Below are positions 8,097-17,037 of a stretch of DNA of 40,616 nucleotides, in pieces; the first letter of the stretch is position 1; each line of letters begins with the position of its first letter. Below the pieces are notes generated by a model. It was given only the letters and a program-made list of their open reading frames with translations, did not search any database and had not been told where the DNA came from. This stretch comes from Coriobacteriaceae bacterium AM48-5 (GTDB lineage: Bacteria > Actinomycetota > Coriobacteriia > Coriobacteriales > Coriobacteriaceae). Location of the stretch: NCBI GenBank assembly GCA_027669525.1, contig JAQEDJ010000018.1, forward strand, positions 1 through 40,616. The letters are read 5' to 3'. A program made the position numbers and the translations under genes.

Positions 8097-10052
8097 ATGA
8101 GGAAAACTCACCCCGTCAACGCGCTCAAGAAGTTAGGCATAGGCCTCGCCTTTGGAGCTGCAACCATCATGTCCATGCCGACCTCTGCGCTCGCCTGCAC
8201 GCAGGTCTATATGGGCAACAAGCTGACGGCCGACGGTAATACGTACTACGGCCGCACCGAGGACATTGGCACTCGTTACCTCAAACACTATGGCATCGAG
8301 CCTCTTATGGCCCTGGTCATACCTACAGCTCGGACGAGTCCGGATTCTCCTACACCTCGACCAAGACTACGTATCGTTACAGCTACGTGCGCGACCATCC
8401 TGCTGAGTGGGACGGACGCTGGGATGCCTACTCCGAGGCCGGCATCAATGAGAGGGGCGTCTCCTGCTCCGCAACACTGAGCACCTCCTACAACGACGAT
8501 GCCAAGGCAGCGGATCCCACGACCAAGCATGCCCACAAAGCAAATCCCGAGGTCAAAAATACCGGCATCGGCGAGTACAGCTACGCGGGCGTCATCTTGG
8601 GCGAGAGCGCAACGGCCCGCGAGGGCGTCGAGCTTATCGGCAGTCTGATTGACGAGCAGGGCGTCTGCTCCAACGACCAGATTGTCATCGCCGACAACAC
8701 CGAGACTTGGCTGTTCGCCGCGCTTTCCGGCCACCAGTGGATCGCTATGAAGCTGACCGACGACGTCGCTTCGGTCAACCCCAACATTAGTAACCTCAAT
8801 TTTCAGGTCAATCTTGACGATCCTGAGAACTGCCTCCACTCTGAGGGGATCAAGACTATGCCCGAAGAGAAGGCTTCGCCAAGTACTTTGAAGACGGACA
8901 GTTCGATGTTGCCCAGACCTACGGTGCATCTATCAACAATACGGGCATGGGCTCTTGGGCGCGTTATATCCAGGGCCGCGACTACTTTATGGCTCCGCTG
9001 ACCGAGGGCACCGACTACGAGATCGTCAAGGACAAGGACAAGAATGACGTCACGCTCGGTGCCATGGTTCATGAGATGCAGCCGCTGTTCTTCCAGCCCA
9101 GCAAGTCCGACTGGAACACGTTTGAGCTGATTCGCGCCTTCGGCAACCGCGGTGAAAAAGTCCCCGGCCTTAATGCCAATACTGACGGTGTCAGCAGCAT
9201 CGGTTCCGACCGCAACGCCGAGGCCAACCTCTTCCAGATTCGAAAGGGCTATGACCCCGAGGTTGCAACCATCCAGTGGAGATGCTCTCCTGCGCCGAGT
9301 TCTCCGTCGCTATCCCGCTATACTCCGCTCTGATGACCGAAGTCAGCCCCTACTTCAGCGACCAGACCGTTGATTATGGTCACTGCAGCGAGACGGACAT
9401 CGTGAACAACGAGGAGCCCGAGAACTCCATTAACTACGTCCTGATGGACATCAACTCGCTTTGCTTCGCGAACCGCGCACAATTCGCCACCAGCGTCCGC
9501 ACCTACCTCGATGCGCTCCAGAACGAGCTCATCGAGCAGAACAAGGAAGTCGACACCGCCATGCTGGCCGAGACGACCACCGAGGGCCGCACTGCCCTGG
9601 CCAACAAGGCCGGCAAGGCTGCTACCGAGAACACCTACAAGAAGTGCAAGGCACTGCTCCAGGAGATGCGCGCCTATCAGAAGGCCGAAAACTTCGACCA
9701 GCCCTTCACCCCAAGCGACCTGAACACCGAGACCAACGGCCTCAAGGTGTCCATCACCTACGCCAAGGATGCTCTTGCCACCGATCCGGTCACCCCGGAT
9801 CAGCCCGGCACCCCCGAGCAGCCTGGTACTCCTGAGCAGCCCGGTACCCCCGAGCAGCCAGCCGCCAAGCCTGAGAAGCCTAGCAAGTCCGACACCACGA
9901 CCACGGTAACCACTAACAAGACGAACACCAAGGGCGGCCTGCCCACCACTGGCGATCGTTTTGATGGCCGCATGGTGGCCGCATTCGCCATCGCTGGCGT
10001 TGCCGTCATCTCCGCGGGCGGTTACTTCCTCTACCGTCGCAATAAGGAGTAA
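8097..10052 (+). CDS. Sortase-anchored C69-family (U34) dipeptidase, three frameshifts
   Basis: 652 residues once three single bases are restored near 8305, 8873 and 9278; each break sits in a C or G run (for example GGCCCCTGG reads GGCCCTGG). A signal peptide ends in PTSALA before CTQVYMG; in peptidase family C69 this cysteine becomes the N-terminal nucleophile. The body carries GRTEDIG, DAYSEAGINERGVS and DNTETWLFAALSGHQW, all typical of the family. After residue 560 a linker repeats PEQPGT, then LPTTGD, a hydrophobic helix and RRNKE form a sortase signal, so the enzyme is fixed to the cell wall. It should cleave dipeptides or peptide termini outside the cell. The start at 8097 has GGGAGG upstream. 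Confidence 0.88.
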
Positions 10053-10060
10053 CGTCTTAG

Positions 10061-10105
10061 CTGAGCGGACAAGGCAGCAATGGCAGCCTCGCCCGCTCAG
10101 CCCGC
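10061..10105 (+). terminator. Probable terminator of the C69 peptidase gene
   Basis: CTGAGCGG (10061-10068) pairs with CCGCTCAG (10093-10100), with further AGGC/GCCT pairing inside; CCCGCTCTTTT follows. Two further small hairpins (GGCGGG/CCCGCC and GAAATCTTTT/AAAAGATTTC) come before the Trp leader. Confidence 0.65.
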
Positions 10106-10151
10106 TCTTTTGACCGGCGGGAAACCCGCCTGAAATCTTTTCAAAAAAGAT

Positions 10152-10181
10152 TTCCCCGCACACACTTCGCTGTGCTATAGT
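10152..10181 (+). promoter_or_regulatory. Probable promoter of the tryptophan transporter operon
   Basis: A TATAGT -10 element at 10176-10181 is preceded, 18 nt away, by TTCCCC, a poor -35. It lies about 60 nt upstream of the Trp leader peptide, which suits an attenuated transcript. Confidence 0.45.
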
Positions 10182-10239
10182 GCAGCGCAACAGCAACTAG
10201 GTGCGACCGCGCCACGGCATCACGAAAGGAGCCACCAAC

Positions 10240-10308
10240 ATGAAGAACACGATGACGTCTCTCAACAACTGGTGGTGGCGTGATGCGAATACGATCGGTC
10301 GACAGTGA
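10240..10308 (+). CDS. Tryptophan leader peptide (attenuator, WWW)
   Basis: A 22-codon ORF, MKNTMTSLNNWWWRDANTIG then RQ, with AAAGGAG upstream. Its three consecutive Trp codons at 10270-10278 and the terminator 36 nt after its stop are the classic layout of ribosome-mediated transcription attenuation. When Trp-tRNA is scarce the ribosome should stall on the Trp codons; when it is plentiful it should reach the stop at 10306-10308. The following gene is a TrpP-like transporter component, which fits. Such leaders are normally not annotated as proteins. Confidence 0.9.
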   Translation: MKNTMTSLNNWWWRDANTIGRQ

Positions 10309-10407
10309 GTCCCTCACGCCTGTTTTTGCGCTCTAGGTGATTGGAAGGCCTCCGGTTTCGACCGGGGGCCTTTTTCTATCTCGAGCCCGATCGCATTCGC
10401 ATCACGC
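10278..10407 (+). repeat. 21-bp inverted repeat bracketing the Trp attenuator
   Basis: Segment 10278-10298 (starting GCGTGATGCGAAT) is complementary to 10387-10407 (ending CGCATCACGC) at 20 of 21 positions, with a few more pairs possible further in. The arms enclose the end of the leader peptide and the whole terminator. A third partial copy, GCATCACG at 10219-10226, could pair with the first arm instead. Confidence 0.8.
10345..10375 (+). terminator. Attenuator terminator of the tryptophan transporter operon
   Basis: A 12-bp stem (10345-10356 with 10361-10372, one G-U pair), a TTCG tetraloop and a run of five T. It precedes the transporter genes rather than following one, so it acts as a conditional stop. 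CGGTCGA at 10296-10302 can pair with TCGACCG at 10358-10364 and would then open the top of this stem. Confidence 0.9.
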
Positions 10408-10452
10408 GCCTCCGCTTTTCTCTTGCACTCCCATTCCGAAAGGATTTTCACC

Positions 10453-11025
10453 ATGTCTCAGAACACCACCGCCGCCCAGCCCCGCACCGTCCAGACCGCT
10501 GACCGCGGCAAACTCGATGTCCGCGCCCTCGTCCTGCTCGCCATCCTGCTCGCCGCCGGCTTCATCCTCAACTTCACCGTCGGCAAGGCCATCTCGGGCA
10601 TCTCGGGCGGCATGATCAGCCCCGAGTTCATCATCTCGGCCTTCTGCCTCACCATCCTGGTCGTTCGTCCCAACATCGGCCAGGCGCTCGTCATTGGCCT
10701 CATCTCGGCTGCCGTGATCCAGATCACCACCACTTCGCCGTTCGTCGATTTTGCCGCCGAGGGCATCGCCGCCATGCTCATGGCCGGCATCGTCAACGCC
10801 GCCGGCAAGAACGGTCAGGTCAAGCCCGCCATCGCTATTGTCGCAACCTTCCTGACCACCTTTGTCTCCGGCGTCATCTTCATGGTCATCAAGATGGCCA
10901 TGCTCGGCGTGGTAGGCGAGCTCGCCGCCGCCATGCTGCCCGTCGTCGCCATGACCGCCGTCTTTAACGCCATTCTGGTCGGCGCCCTCTACCTGCCCAT
11001 CCAGAAGGCCCTTAGGCTCAACTAA
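10453..11025 (+). CDS. trpP: Tryptophan ECF transporter substrate-binding (S) component
   Basis: 190 residues, strongly hydrophobic, with about six membrane segments after a polar N-terminus. The pattern GGMISPEFIISAFCLTILVV, then NIGQALVIGLISAAVIQITT, resembles the TrpP (YhaG) family with its TTT and PNI-like regions, here TTTSPFVDF. The tryptophan leader upstream supports tryptophan as the ligand. It would bind tryptophan in the membrane and work with the fused ECF ATPase and EcfT encoded next. The ATG at 10453 has AAAGGA upstream. The specific substrate is inferred from family pattern and regulation. Confidence 0.82.
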   Translation: MSQNTTAAQPRTVQTADRGKLDVRALVLLAILLAAGFILNFTVGKAISGISGGMISPEFIISAFCLTILVVRPNIGQALVIGLISAAVIQITTTSPFVDFAAEGIAAMLMAGIVNAAGKNGQVKPAIAIVATFLTTFVSGVIFMVIKMAMLGVVGELAAAMLPVVAMTAVFNAILVGALYLPIQKALRLN

Positions 11026-11031
11026 CCCGCT

Positions 11032-11132
11032 CGGCTTTACGAGCCACCCCATCTTGGCGTTCATTCGTCGCTCGCGTGCCCAAGTACGCTTCGCTCCTCT
11101 TTCGCGCCAACCTGGGGCCCCTCGTAAAGCCG
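11032..11132. repeat. Large imperfect intergenic palindrome
   Basis: CGGCTTTACGAG (11032-11043) is the exact inverse of CTCGTAAAGCCG (11121-11132). Inside them CCCCATCTTGGCG pairs with CGCCAACCTGGGG with two mismatches, and a GCGT/ACGC hairpin is at the centre. The whole forms one long stem of about 100 nt between trpP and the ECF ATPase gene. No coding sequence is visible. It looks like a dispersed intergenic repeat element. Confidence 0.7.
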
Positions 11133-11175
11133 CCTCCGTGCTTCACCACCAAAGACTGTCCCAAACAACTAGCTT

Positions 11176-11219
11176 TTGGGGACGTTCTTAAACGACTAGT
11201 CATTAAAGAACGTCCCCAA
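11176..11219. repeat. 14-bp perfect inverted repeat before the ECF ATPase gene
   Basis: TTGGGGACGTTCTT (11176-11189) and AAGAACGTCCCCAA (11206-11219) flank a 16-nt loop containing ACTAGT. It ends 18 nt before the ATPase start. There is no U-tract, so it may set mRNA stability or be part of a repeated element. Confidence 0.75.
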
Positions 11220-11237
11220 TGACTATGAAAGGTATCC

Positions 11238-12987
11238 ATGGAAACGATCATCAACGTCGACGATGTCTCGTTCTCCTATGGCACGCAGACCGAGCAGGCG
11301 CTCAGCCACATCTCGCTCAGCGTGAACAAGGGGGATTTCATCGGCATCATCGGGCCCTCGGGCGCCGGCAAGTCCACGCTTGCCGCCTGCCTGTCGGGCG
11401 CCGTGCCCCACCACTACACCGGCACGTTCTTTGGGTCCGTCATGGTCGACGGCCACGACACCTGCGAAGTCTCGCTCACCGACGTCTCGCAAATCGTCGG
11501 CAGTGTGCTGCAGGATATCGACACGCAGATGGTCGCTTCGGTCGTCGAGGACGAGATGCTCTTTGGCCTCGAGAACTTTGGCGTTCCCCACGACCAGATC
11601 GAGCAGCGCGTGAGCGAAACGCTCGAGACCGTCGGCATCAGCGACCTGCGCGACCGCGAGATCGCCACCCTCTCGGGCGGACAGAAGCAAAAAGTGGCCA
11701 TCGCCGCCATCCTCGCCATGCGTCCGCGCGTCTTGGTTCTCGACGAGCCCACCGCGGCACTCGACCCCGCCAGCTCCACGCTGTTTTCGAGACCCTGCGT
11801 GAGGCCAACCGTGCACTCGGCATCACCATCGTCGTCGTTGAGCAAAAGGTCGCCCTGCTTTCGGAGTACTGCAACCGCGTGCTCGTGCTCAATCATGGCG
11901 AAATCGCGCTGCAGGGCGAGCCACACGAGGTCTTCGCGCATACCGACGAGCTCCGTGCCATCGGCGTCGACTGCCCTCGCGTCACGCGTATCTTCAATAG
12001 CCTCGAAACCGATGGCCTGGTAAGCGGCACCCCCTGCTTGGATGTCGATGAGGCCGAGCGCCTGATTTCGGGCATCGTCGACCCCGCACACGCGGCTATC
12101 GAAGCCCAGGCGCCCGCCGGTTCCCCGCATGCACCGTCGTTGCGTCCTCATGCCAAGGACGCCGAACCCGTACTCACCTTCGACCATGTTGAGTTTGCCT
12201 ATCCCAATGGCGGAGCGCCGTACACGACCTTAGCCTGACGCTCTATCCTGGCGAGCTCGTGGGCATCGTCGGCCAAAACGGCGCCGGCAAGACCACGCTC
12301 ACCAAACTGCTCACAGGCCTGCTTAAGCCCGCCTCGGGCAGCGTGCGCGTCACGGGACTGGATACCGCAGCCGTTCCCACGAGCCGCATCGCTCGCGAGG
12401 TCGCGACCCTCTTCCAAAACCCCGACCGCCAGATCTGCAAGGACACCGTGCTCGACGAGGTCGCCTTTGGCTTGGAGCTTGGCGGCATGGACCGTGCCGA
12501 GGCTCTGCGTCGTGCCCAACTCGTCATCGACCGCTTTGGCTTGCCGGCCGACGAGGCGCCCTTCTCGCTCTCGCGCGGTCAGCGACAAATGGTGGCGCTT
12601 GCCTCCGTCGTAGTGGTTGAGCCCAAGATCGTCGTGCTCGACGAGCCCACGAGCGGCCTTGATTACCGCGAGTGCATGACCGTCATGGAAACGGTGCGCA
12701 CCATGGCCGAGCGCGGTTGCGCCGTTATCATGGTTTGCCACGATATGGAAGTCGTCTCGGATTTTGCCGAGCGCATTGTGGTAATGGCCGACGGTCGCAT
12801 CCTCGACCGCGGCCGCACGCACGAGCTATTCTCGAACATCGATCTCATGCGGCGTGCCTACGTGGAGCCTCCCCAGGTTATTGAACTCTCGCGCCGTCTG
12901 GCATCTTCCGTCTCGCCCGCTTTTGCGCAGGTGAGCGAGGTCACCGATGTCGTTCGAATTACCAAGGAGATGGTCCACCGTGGTTAA
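11238..12987 (+). CDS. Fused two-domain ECF transporter ATPase (EcfA-EcfA'), two frameshifts
   Basis: 583 residues after restoring one base near 11785 and one near 12232 (ACCCTTAGC reads ACCTTAGC). Two ABC ATPase domains are joined in one chain. The first has Walker A GPSGAGKST, signature LSGGQKQ and Walker B VLVLDEPTAALDP. The second has Walker A GQNGAGKTT, an altered signature SLSRGQRQM, and Walker B IVVLDEPTSGLD, then CHD for the switch histidine. Together they power the membrane components TrpP and EcfT. A separate pair of ATPase genes is the more common arrangement in other phyla. The reading frame overlaps the start of ecfT by 8 nt. Confidence 0.9.
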
Positions 12988-13726
12988 CGTCATCGACTAC
13001 ATGCCGGGCGATACGCTGCTGCATCGCCTGAATCCCGTCGTCAAACTGGGCCTCGCCGCCGCCATCATCGTCGGCATCTTCTTGTCCGACACCTATGTGG
13101 CGCTGCTGGGCTTTTTGGCACTCACCCTTGCGCTGGGTGCCTATGCCGGCGTCGTCGACCGTCTGTTCTCGCTGCTCAAGTTGCTGATTCCGCTCGCGCT
13201 TATCATGCTGGTGCTCCAGCTGGCCTTTATGCGCGATGGCAACGTGGTGTGGGGCTTTATCACCGACACGGGTCTCATCACAGGATCGAAGGCCTGTCTG
13301 CGCCTGCTGGGTGTGGCGTTACCGCTCATCCTCATGCTCATGGTGACCAAGCTCAACGACCTTGCCAACGCCTGCGTCGAGGTGCTGCACGTGCCGTATC
13401 GCTATGCCTTCACCTTTACCACGGCGCTGCGCTTTGTGCCGGTGTTTGGTCAGGAGATGAACGCCATCATGGAGGCGCAGACCGCACGCGGCGTCGAATA
13501 CGACACCAAGAACCCCATCAAGAAGCTTAAGCTCATGCTGCCACTGTGTGTGCCACTGCTCATCTCGAGCGTGGGCAAGACCGATGCCACAGCCTTGGCG
13601 GCAGAACAGCGCGGCTTCTATCTGCGTACGCGCGCCAGCTCGTACAAGCGCTACCCCATCAAGGGCCTGGACATCGCCGTGCTCATCGTCAGCATCGCCC
13701 TCATCGCCATCGGCTTCCTGTTCTAG
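12980..13726 (+). CDS. ecfT: ECF transporter transmembrane component EcfT
   Basis: About 248 residues from a GTG at 12980 (frame opens a little earlier), with AAGGAG 11 nt upstream inside the ATPase gene. Four to six membrane helices are visible, and the coupling helices carry AQTARGVEYD and AAEQRGFYLR, the Ala-Arg-Gly-type motifs that contact the ATPases. It links ATP hydrolysis to the tryptophan-binding S component. As the last gene of the operon it ends just before a bidirectional terminator. Confidence 0.92.
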   Translation: MVNVIDYMPGDTLLHRLNPVVKLGLAAAIIVGIFLSDTYVALLGFLALTLALGAYAGVVDRLFSLLKLLIPLALIMLVLQLAFMRDGNVVWGFITDTGLITGSKACLRLLGVALPLILMLMVTKLNDLANACVEVLHVPYRYAFTFTTALRFVPVFGQEMNAIMEAQTARGVEYDTKNPIKKLKLMLPLCVPLLISSVGKTDATALAAEQRGFYLRTRASSYKRYPIKGLDIAVLIVSIALIAIGFLF

Positions 13727-13756
13727 TTCACCACCGACAGCATCCGCCCAACGCAA

Positions 13757-13792
13757 AAGGCCCCGGCTCGCACCAAACGAGCCGAGGCCTTT
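13757..13792. terminator. Bidirectional terminator between ecfT and the racemase gene
   Basis: AAGGCCCCGGCTCG (13757-13770) pairs with CGAGCCGAGGCCTT (13778-13791) with one mismatch. It has T-rich ends on both strands and lies between convergent genes. Confidence 0.85.
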
Positions 13793-13851
13793 ACTGTTTC
13801 ACCAGATAAAACCTACCAAAATGAACCTGCCCTTTTTTGGCAGGTCGAGGG

Positions 13852-14597
13852 CTACAGGCGGTAGGGGGCGCCGCTGCGGATGATGGATTCGCGCACCAGG
13901 ACATCCATGGCATCGAGGGTGATCTCGGGCATCTCTCGATACTTCTGCAGCACCGATAGCTCGGTGCAGGCCAGAATGACACGGTCGCAGCCGCTACGGG
14001 CGAACTCCCACATCACGCGGTCGAACTTATCCATATCGGGCTCACGTCCGGCCTTCACATCATCGTAGATAAGCGACATCACATCGTTCTGACGTTTCTC
14101 GCTGGGATAGACAACCTCAACACCCGCGGCCTCGCATTCGCGGCCGTAGACGCCCGCGCCCACGGTTCCGTCGGTGCCCATGATGCCAATCTTGCGCACC
14201 GGCTCGGCCGGCATACTCAGGTTGGGGTCGAACTCGCACTCCCCCATCACCGCACCCGCAAGGGCATAGCGCACCGACTCACGCGGCATGTGGATAATCG
14301 GCACCTTCGTAAACGACTGGATCTGGTCGTAGAAGTAGTGTGACGTGTTGCAGGGAATGGCAATGTGCGCACAGCCCAGCGACTCGAGTGCCTGGCACAC
14401 TCTTTCATGGTCGCCAGCAGCTTGGCATGCTCGCCGGTCTTAATGGCCAGCGTGCGGTCGGGCATGGTCGACTTGGAGAGCACCACCATGTCGATATGTT
14501 CCTGATCGCAGGCAGCAGCCGTATGACGCACCACCTGGTCGTAGTAATATGACGTGGCCTCGGCGCCCATGCCGCCGATAACTCCCAGCTTTTCCAT
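13852..14597 (-). CDS. Aspartate/glutamate racemase family protein (one frameshift)
   Basis: 248 residues after restoring one base near 14401 (GAGGTGTGC reads GAGTGTGC). It opens MEKLGVIGGMGAEATSYYYD. The two catalytic cysteines of the cofactor-independent racemases appear in AIPCNTSHYFYD and ILACTELSVLQ, and GIMGTDGTVGAGVY is the second-half loop. The ATG at 14597 has AAGGAGG upstream. It follows the ATP-grasp ligase gene on the same strand, 84 nt away, with a GC-rich hairpin at 14643-14672 between them. I infer that it makes D-aspartate for that ligase; glutamate or another amino acid cannot be excluded. Confidence 0.87.
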
Positions 14598-14681
14598 CGC
14601 CGCCTCCTTGGTGACGCTTGCGCAATTGCGCGTATCATACCCGCGCCCGCCCGATGTAAACCGGACGGGCGCCGCACTCAT

Positions 14682-15937
14682 CTACTTGTAATACGTCTTG
14701 AACAGCTTAAAGTGGCGCAGCTTGGTGTGCCACATGCGCAGCCAGCGGTTAAAGACAAAGTCGCCCTTCATAAACGAAGGGTCGGCGCCCTTGCCTTCCT
14801 TGTCCAGGCGATGCACCTTAGCGCGCAGCTCGGGATCCTTGACGTACTTGTCGACGACCCCCATGGGGACGACCATCCACAGCGCCTCGTCCTGCGCCGT
14901 CACAAACTCCGGCTCAAACGGGCGGTTGAACACATACTCGTCCACCACATACTTGGCAACGTTAAAGCCGCTGTTAGTGACGTAGTAGTTGCTGCGACCT
15001 TGGCGCGTGTTGAAATCGAAGAACTTAAACGAGCCGTCGCGCTCGTCGTACTTAACGTCAAAGTTGGAATAGCCCACAAAGTGAAGGTCCTCGAGCAACT
15101 TGCGCACGCCGCCCATGAGCTCGTCATTGGGCTCGGTGATGATACAGGCGTGGTTGCCGACACCGTGAGGCTGATGCTCCTCGAGCAGCACGTGACCCAG
15201 GCACATCATGCGCACCTTGCCGTTGCGGTCGGAATAACTGGTGAGCACGCGCATGTACTCGTCATTGCCGGGCACGCGATCCTGCAAGATCAGGTCGTCG
15301 GTGTAGCCGCTGGCATACGAGTCACGAATGACCTGTTCCAGCTCGGCACGGTCGGCAATCTCATAGGCCTTTTTCTGGCCCTCGAACTCGTGCTGCCACC
15401 ACATGATGCCGTCAGAAGGCTTCAGAATCATCGGGTAGGGAAAATCGATCTGGTCGAGCACTTCGGCAGGCGCCTCGCCTTGGGCGTTCAGCATCGCCAT
15501 GGTGAAGGTAAAGGTATGCGGATAGGGCACGCCGTGCTTCTCGCACAGCTCGTAGAAGATCTCCTTCTTCTGACACTGCTCAAGCATGCTATAGGGAGCG
15601 TAAGGCGCGACGATGTTATCCGCCAACTCATGGGCATCCTTGGCCTGAGCCACGAGGCAACATAGTTATCGCCACAGCCCACAAGGACAATCGTCTTATC
15701 GGCATGCGCTTGGGCAATGCCGTTGACGGTCCTGAGCATCACGGGCATGGTATCGATATCCACGTTGGGCGTGTAGTCGATAATCTGGCTGCGGTACGCG
15801 GGACCCGTCTGATACTTGCCAAAGACCAGACTCTTGACCTGGTACTCCTCATAGAAGGCGCGCGCCACCGAATAGGCGTTGATGTCGCCACCGAGCAGCA
15901 CGGGAATGAACTCGCGCTCTGTAAACTGCAATGCCAT
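14682..15937 (-). CDS. ATP-grasp carboxylate-amine ligase, probable D-aspartate ligase (one frameshift)
   Basis: 418 residues after restoring one base near 15655 (GCCCTCGTG reads GCCTCGTG). The N-terminal pre-ATP-grasp part reads FIPVLLGGDINAYSVARAFY. The ATP-grasp core includes YPMILKPSDGIMWW (the ATP-binding lysine), LILQDRVPGNDEYMRVL and FKFFDFNTRQGRSNYYV, with the metal-binding acidic and Asn residues. ATP-grasp ligases of this kind join a carboxylate to an amine; the D-aspartate ligase of Enterococcus builds the peptidoglycan cross-bridge. The racemase gene just downstream supports that reading, but it is not proof. Confidence 0.78.
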
Positions 15938-16092
15938 GGAAACTTCCTATCATGAACTGCCCACACAACGGGGCGGTCTTTGCGCAACTGATTTATTCTA
16001 GCGTGCCAAGCCGCCGGCGCCCAAAGCTCCACCGTATCTATGGCAATCAACGTAATCGTCCAGCACGAAGGCCAGCACGAAGACGGCGCTCA

Positions 16093-16150
16093 CCGTTGTA
16101 TGACAACGGGCAATGAACCTACCATTGTTGTAGGATTCAACATGTTGCCC
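16093..16150 (+). promoter_or_regulatory. Structured leader upstream of the MOSC gene
   Basis: Two adjacent hairpins: CCGTTGT-ATG-ACAACGG (16093-16109) and a longer one from 16108 to 16150, in which GGGCAA, TGAA and CCTAC pair with GTAGG, TTCA and TTGCCC. They overlap by two bases and end 20 nt before the GTG start. I do not recognise a known riboswitch class. The 16010-16090 stretch beside it has a short direct repeat (CAGCACGAAG-like) and no gene. Confidence 0.5.
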
Positions 16151-16170
16151 GCCCCGTCGAAAGGTGCACC

Positions 16171-16803
16171 GTGCCCCAGGCTCATCCGATCAACAACCCC
16201 ATCATTGACGCCGCCAAGCGCGAACTTGCGGATCGCGCCCAGACGGCAGCTCCCCTACGCACCGCAAACGATGCTTACAACGGGCCTGCCCGTATCGTCT
16301 CAATCAACACGTCGGAGTACAAAGGCACTCGCAAGTCGCCCGTCGCCGATGGACGCGACACCGTCATCGAGCAATTTGGCCTCGCTACCGATGCGCACGC
16401 CGGACATTGGCACCGCCAGGTCTCTTTTTTAGCCGCGGAGTCCATCCAGACGGCGCAGGCACGCGGGTTCGACGTACACAAGGGTGACTTTGGAGAGAAC
16501 TTCACAACCCAGGGCATCAACCTGCTCTCGCTCCCCTTGGGCACACAGCTCAAGCTTGGAAGCGACGTGTTCGTCGAAATCAGCCAAATCGGCAAGGTCT
16601 GCCACACCCGTTGCGCCATCTACTATCTCGCTGGCGACTGCATCTTTCCCCACGAGGGCATTTTCGGCGTGGTACTAAAGGGCGGAGAGGTCCATATCGG
16701 CGACGATATCCAGGTAGTCAAACTCGGCGACGGCACCTGTTCGTTCACCCCCGCCGAGGCGCTCGAAGAGATTGAGCAGGCTCGCCAGGAGGGCACGCTG
16801 TAG
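16171..16803 (+). CDS. MOSC-domain protein
   Basis: 210 residues from a GTG at 16171, with AAAGGTG upstream. The MOSC core spans about residues 40-190: GLATDAHAGHWHRQVS (metal/sulfur-site region), GDFGENFTTQGINLLSLP and QIGKVCHTRCAIYYLAGDC, which holds the conserved cysteine thought to carry sulfur. MOSC domains relate to the C-terminal part of molybdenum cofactor sulfurase and act in sulfur transfer or in handling molybdenum cofactor. No other cofactor genes are nearby, so the exact role is open. Confidence 0.88.
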   Translation: MPQAHPINNPIIDAAKRELADRAQTAAPLRTANDAYNGPARIVSINTSEYKGTRKSPVADGRDTVIEQFGLATDAHAGHWHRQVSFLAAESIQTAQARGFDVHKGDFGENFTTQGINLLSLPLGTQLKLGSDVFVEISQIGKVCHTRCAIYYLAGDCIFPHEGIFGVVLKGGEVHIGDDIQVVKLGDGTCSFTPAEALEEIEQARQEGTL

Positions 16804-16928
16804 TTGTAAAACCCCACGTTGAGATAGCTTTTACAGCCCCAAACTCCTCTTAAACAGGCTCCCGTAACGTTAAAGTTGAACTCTATGGTTTCTCAACAAT
16901 TCATCATAACTGCAGGTCAAAGCCAAAG

Positions 16929-16976
16929 CCTCAAGTTCAACTTGACCCTTTGGAACCTTTAAGGTTCAAGTTGAGG
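16929..16976 (+). promoter_or_regulatory. Nested palindromes upstream of the secreted coiled-coil protein
   Basis: CAAGTTCAACTTG (16932-16944) and AACCTTTAAGGTT (16954-16966) are both odd-length perfect palindromes 9 nt apart, and CCTCAAGTT and GGTTCAAGTTGAGG form further partial repeats around them. Spacing fits a two-site operator or paired hairpins in the leader. The surrounding 16804-17037 stretch is A/T-rich and has no gene. Confidence 0.5.
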
Positions 16977-17037
16977 TCGAAAGCAGTAGTAGAATACCGT
17001 TCGAACCATAACCTACGATTGATTGCAGAGGGACTGG

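Noticed and set aside
9795..9870. Short tandem DNA repeats that could suggest a CRISPR or satellite
   Set aside because: They are codons for a PEQPGT linker in a wall-anchored protein, with no spacers.
8097..10052. Pseudogene calls for this and the other broken genes
   Set aside because: Each break is one base, reading frames on both sides keep full domain conservation, and lengths are exact after one-base repair, so decay is not the best explanation.
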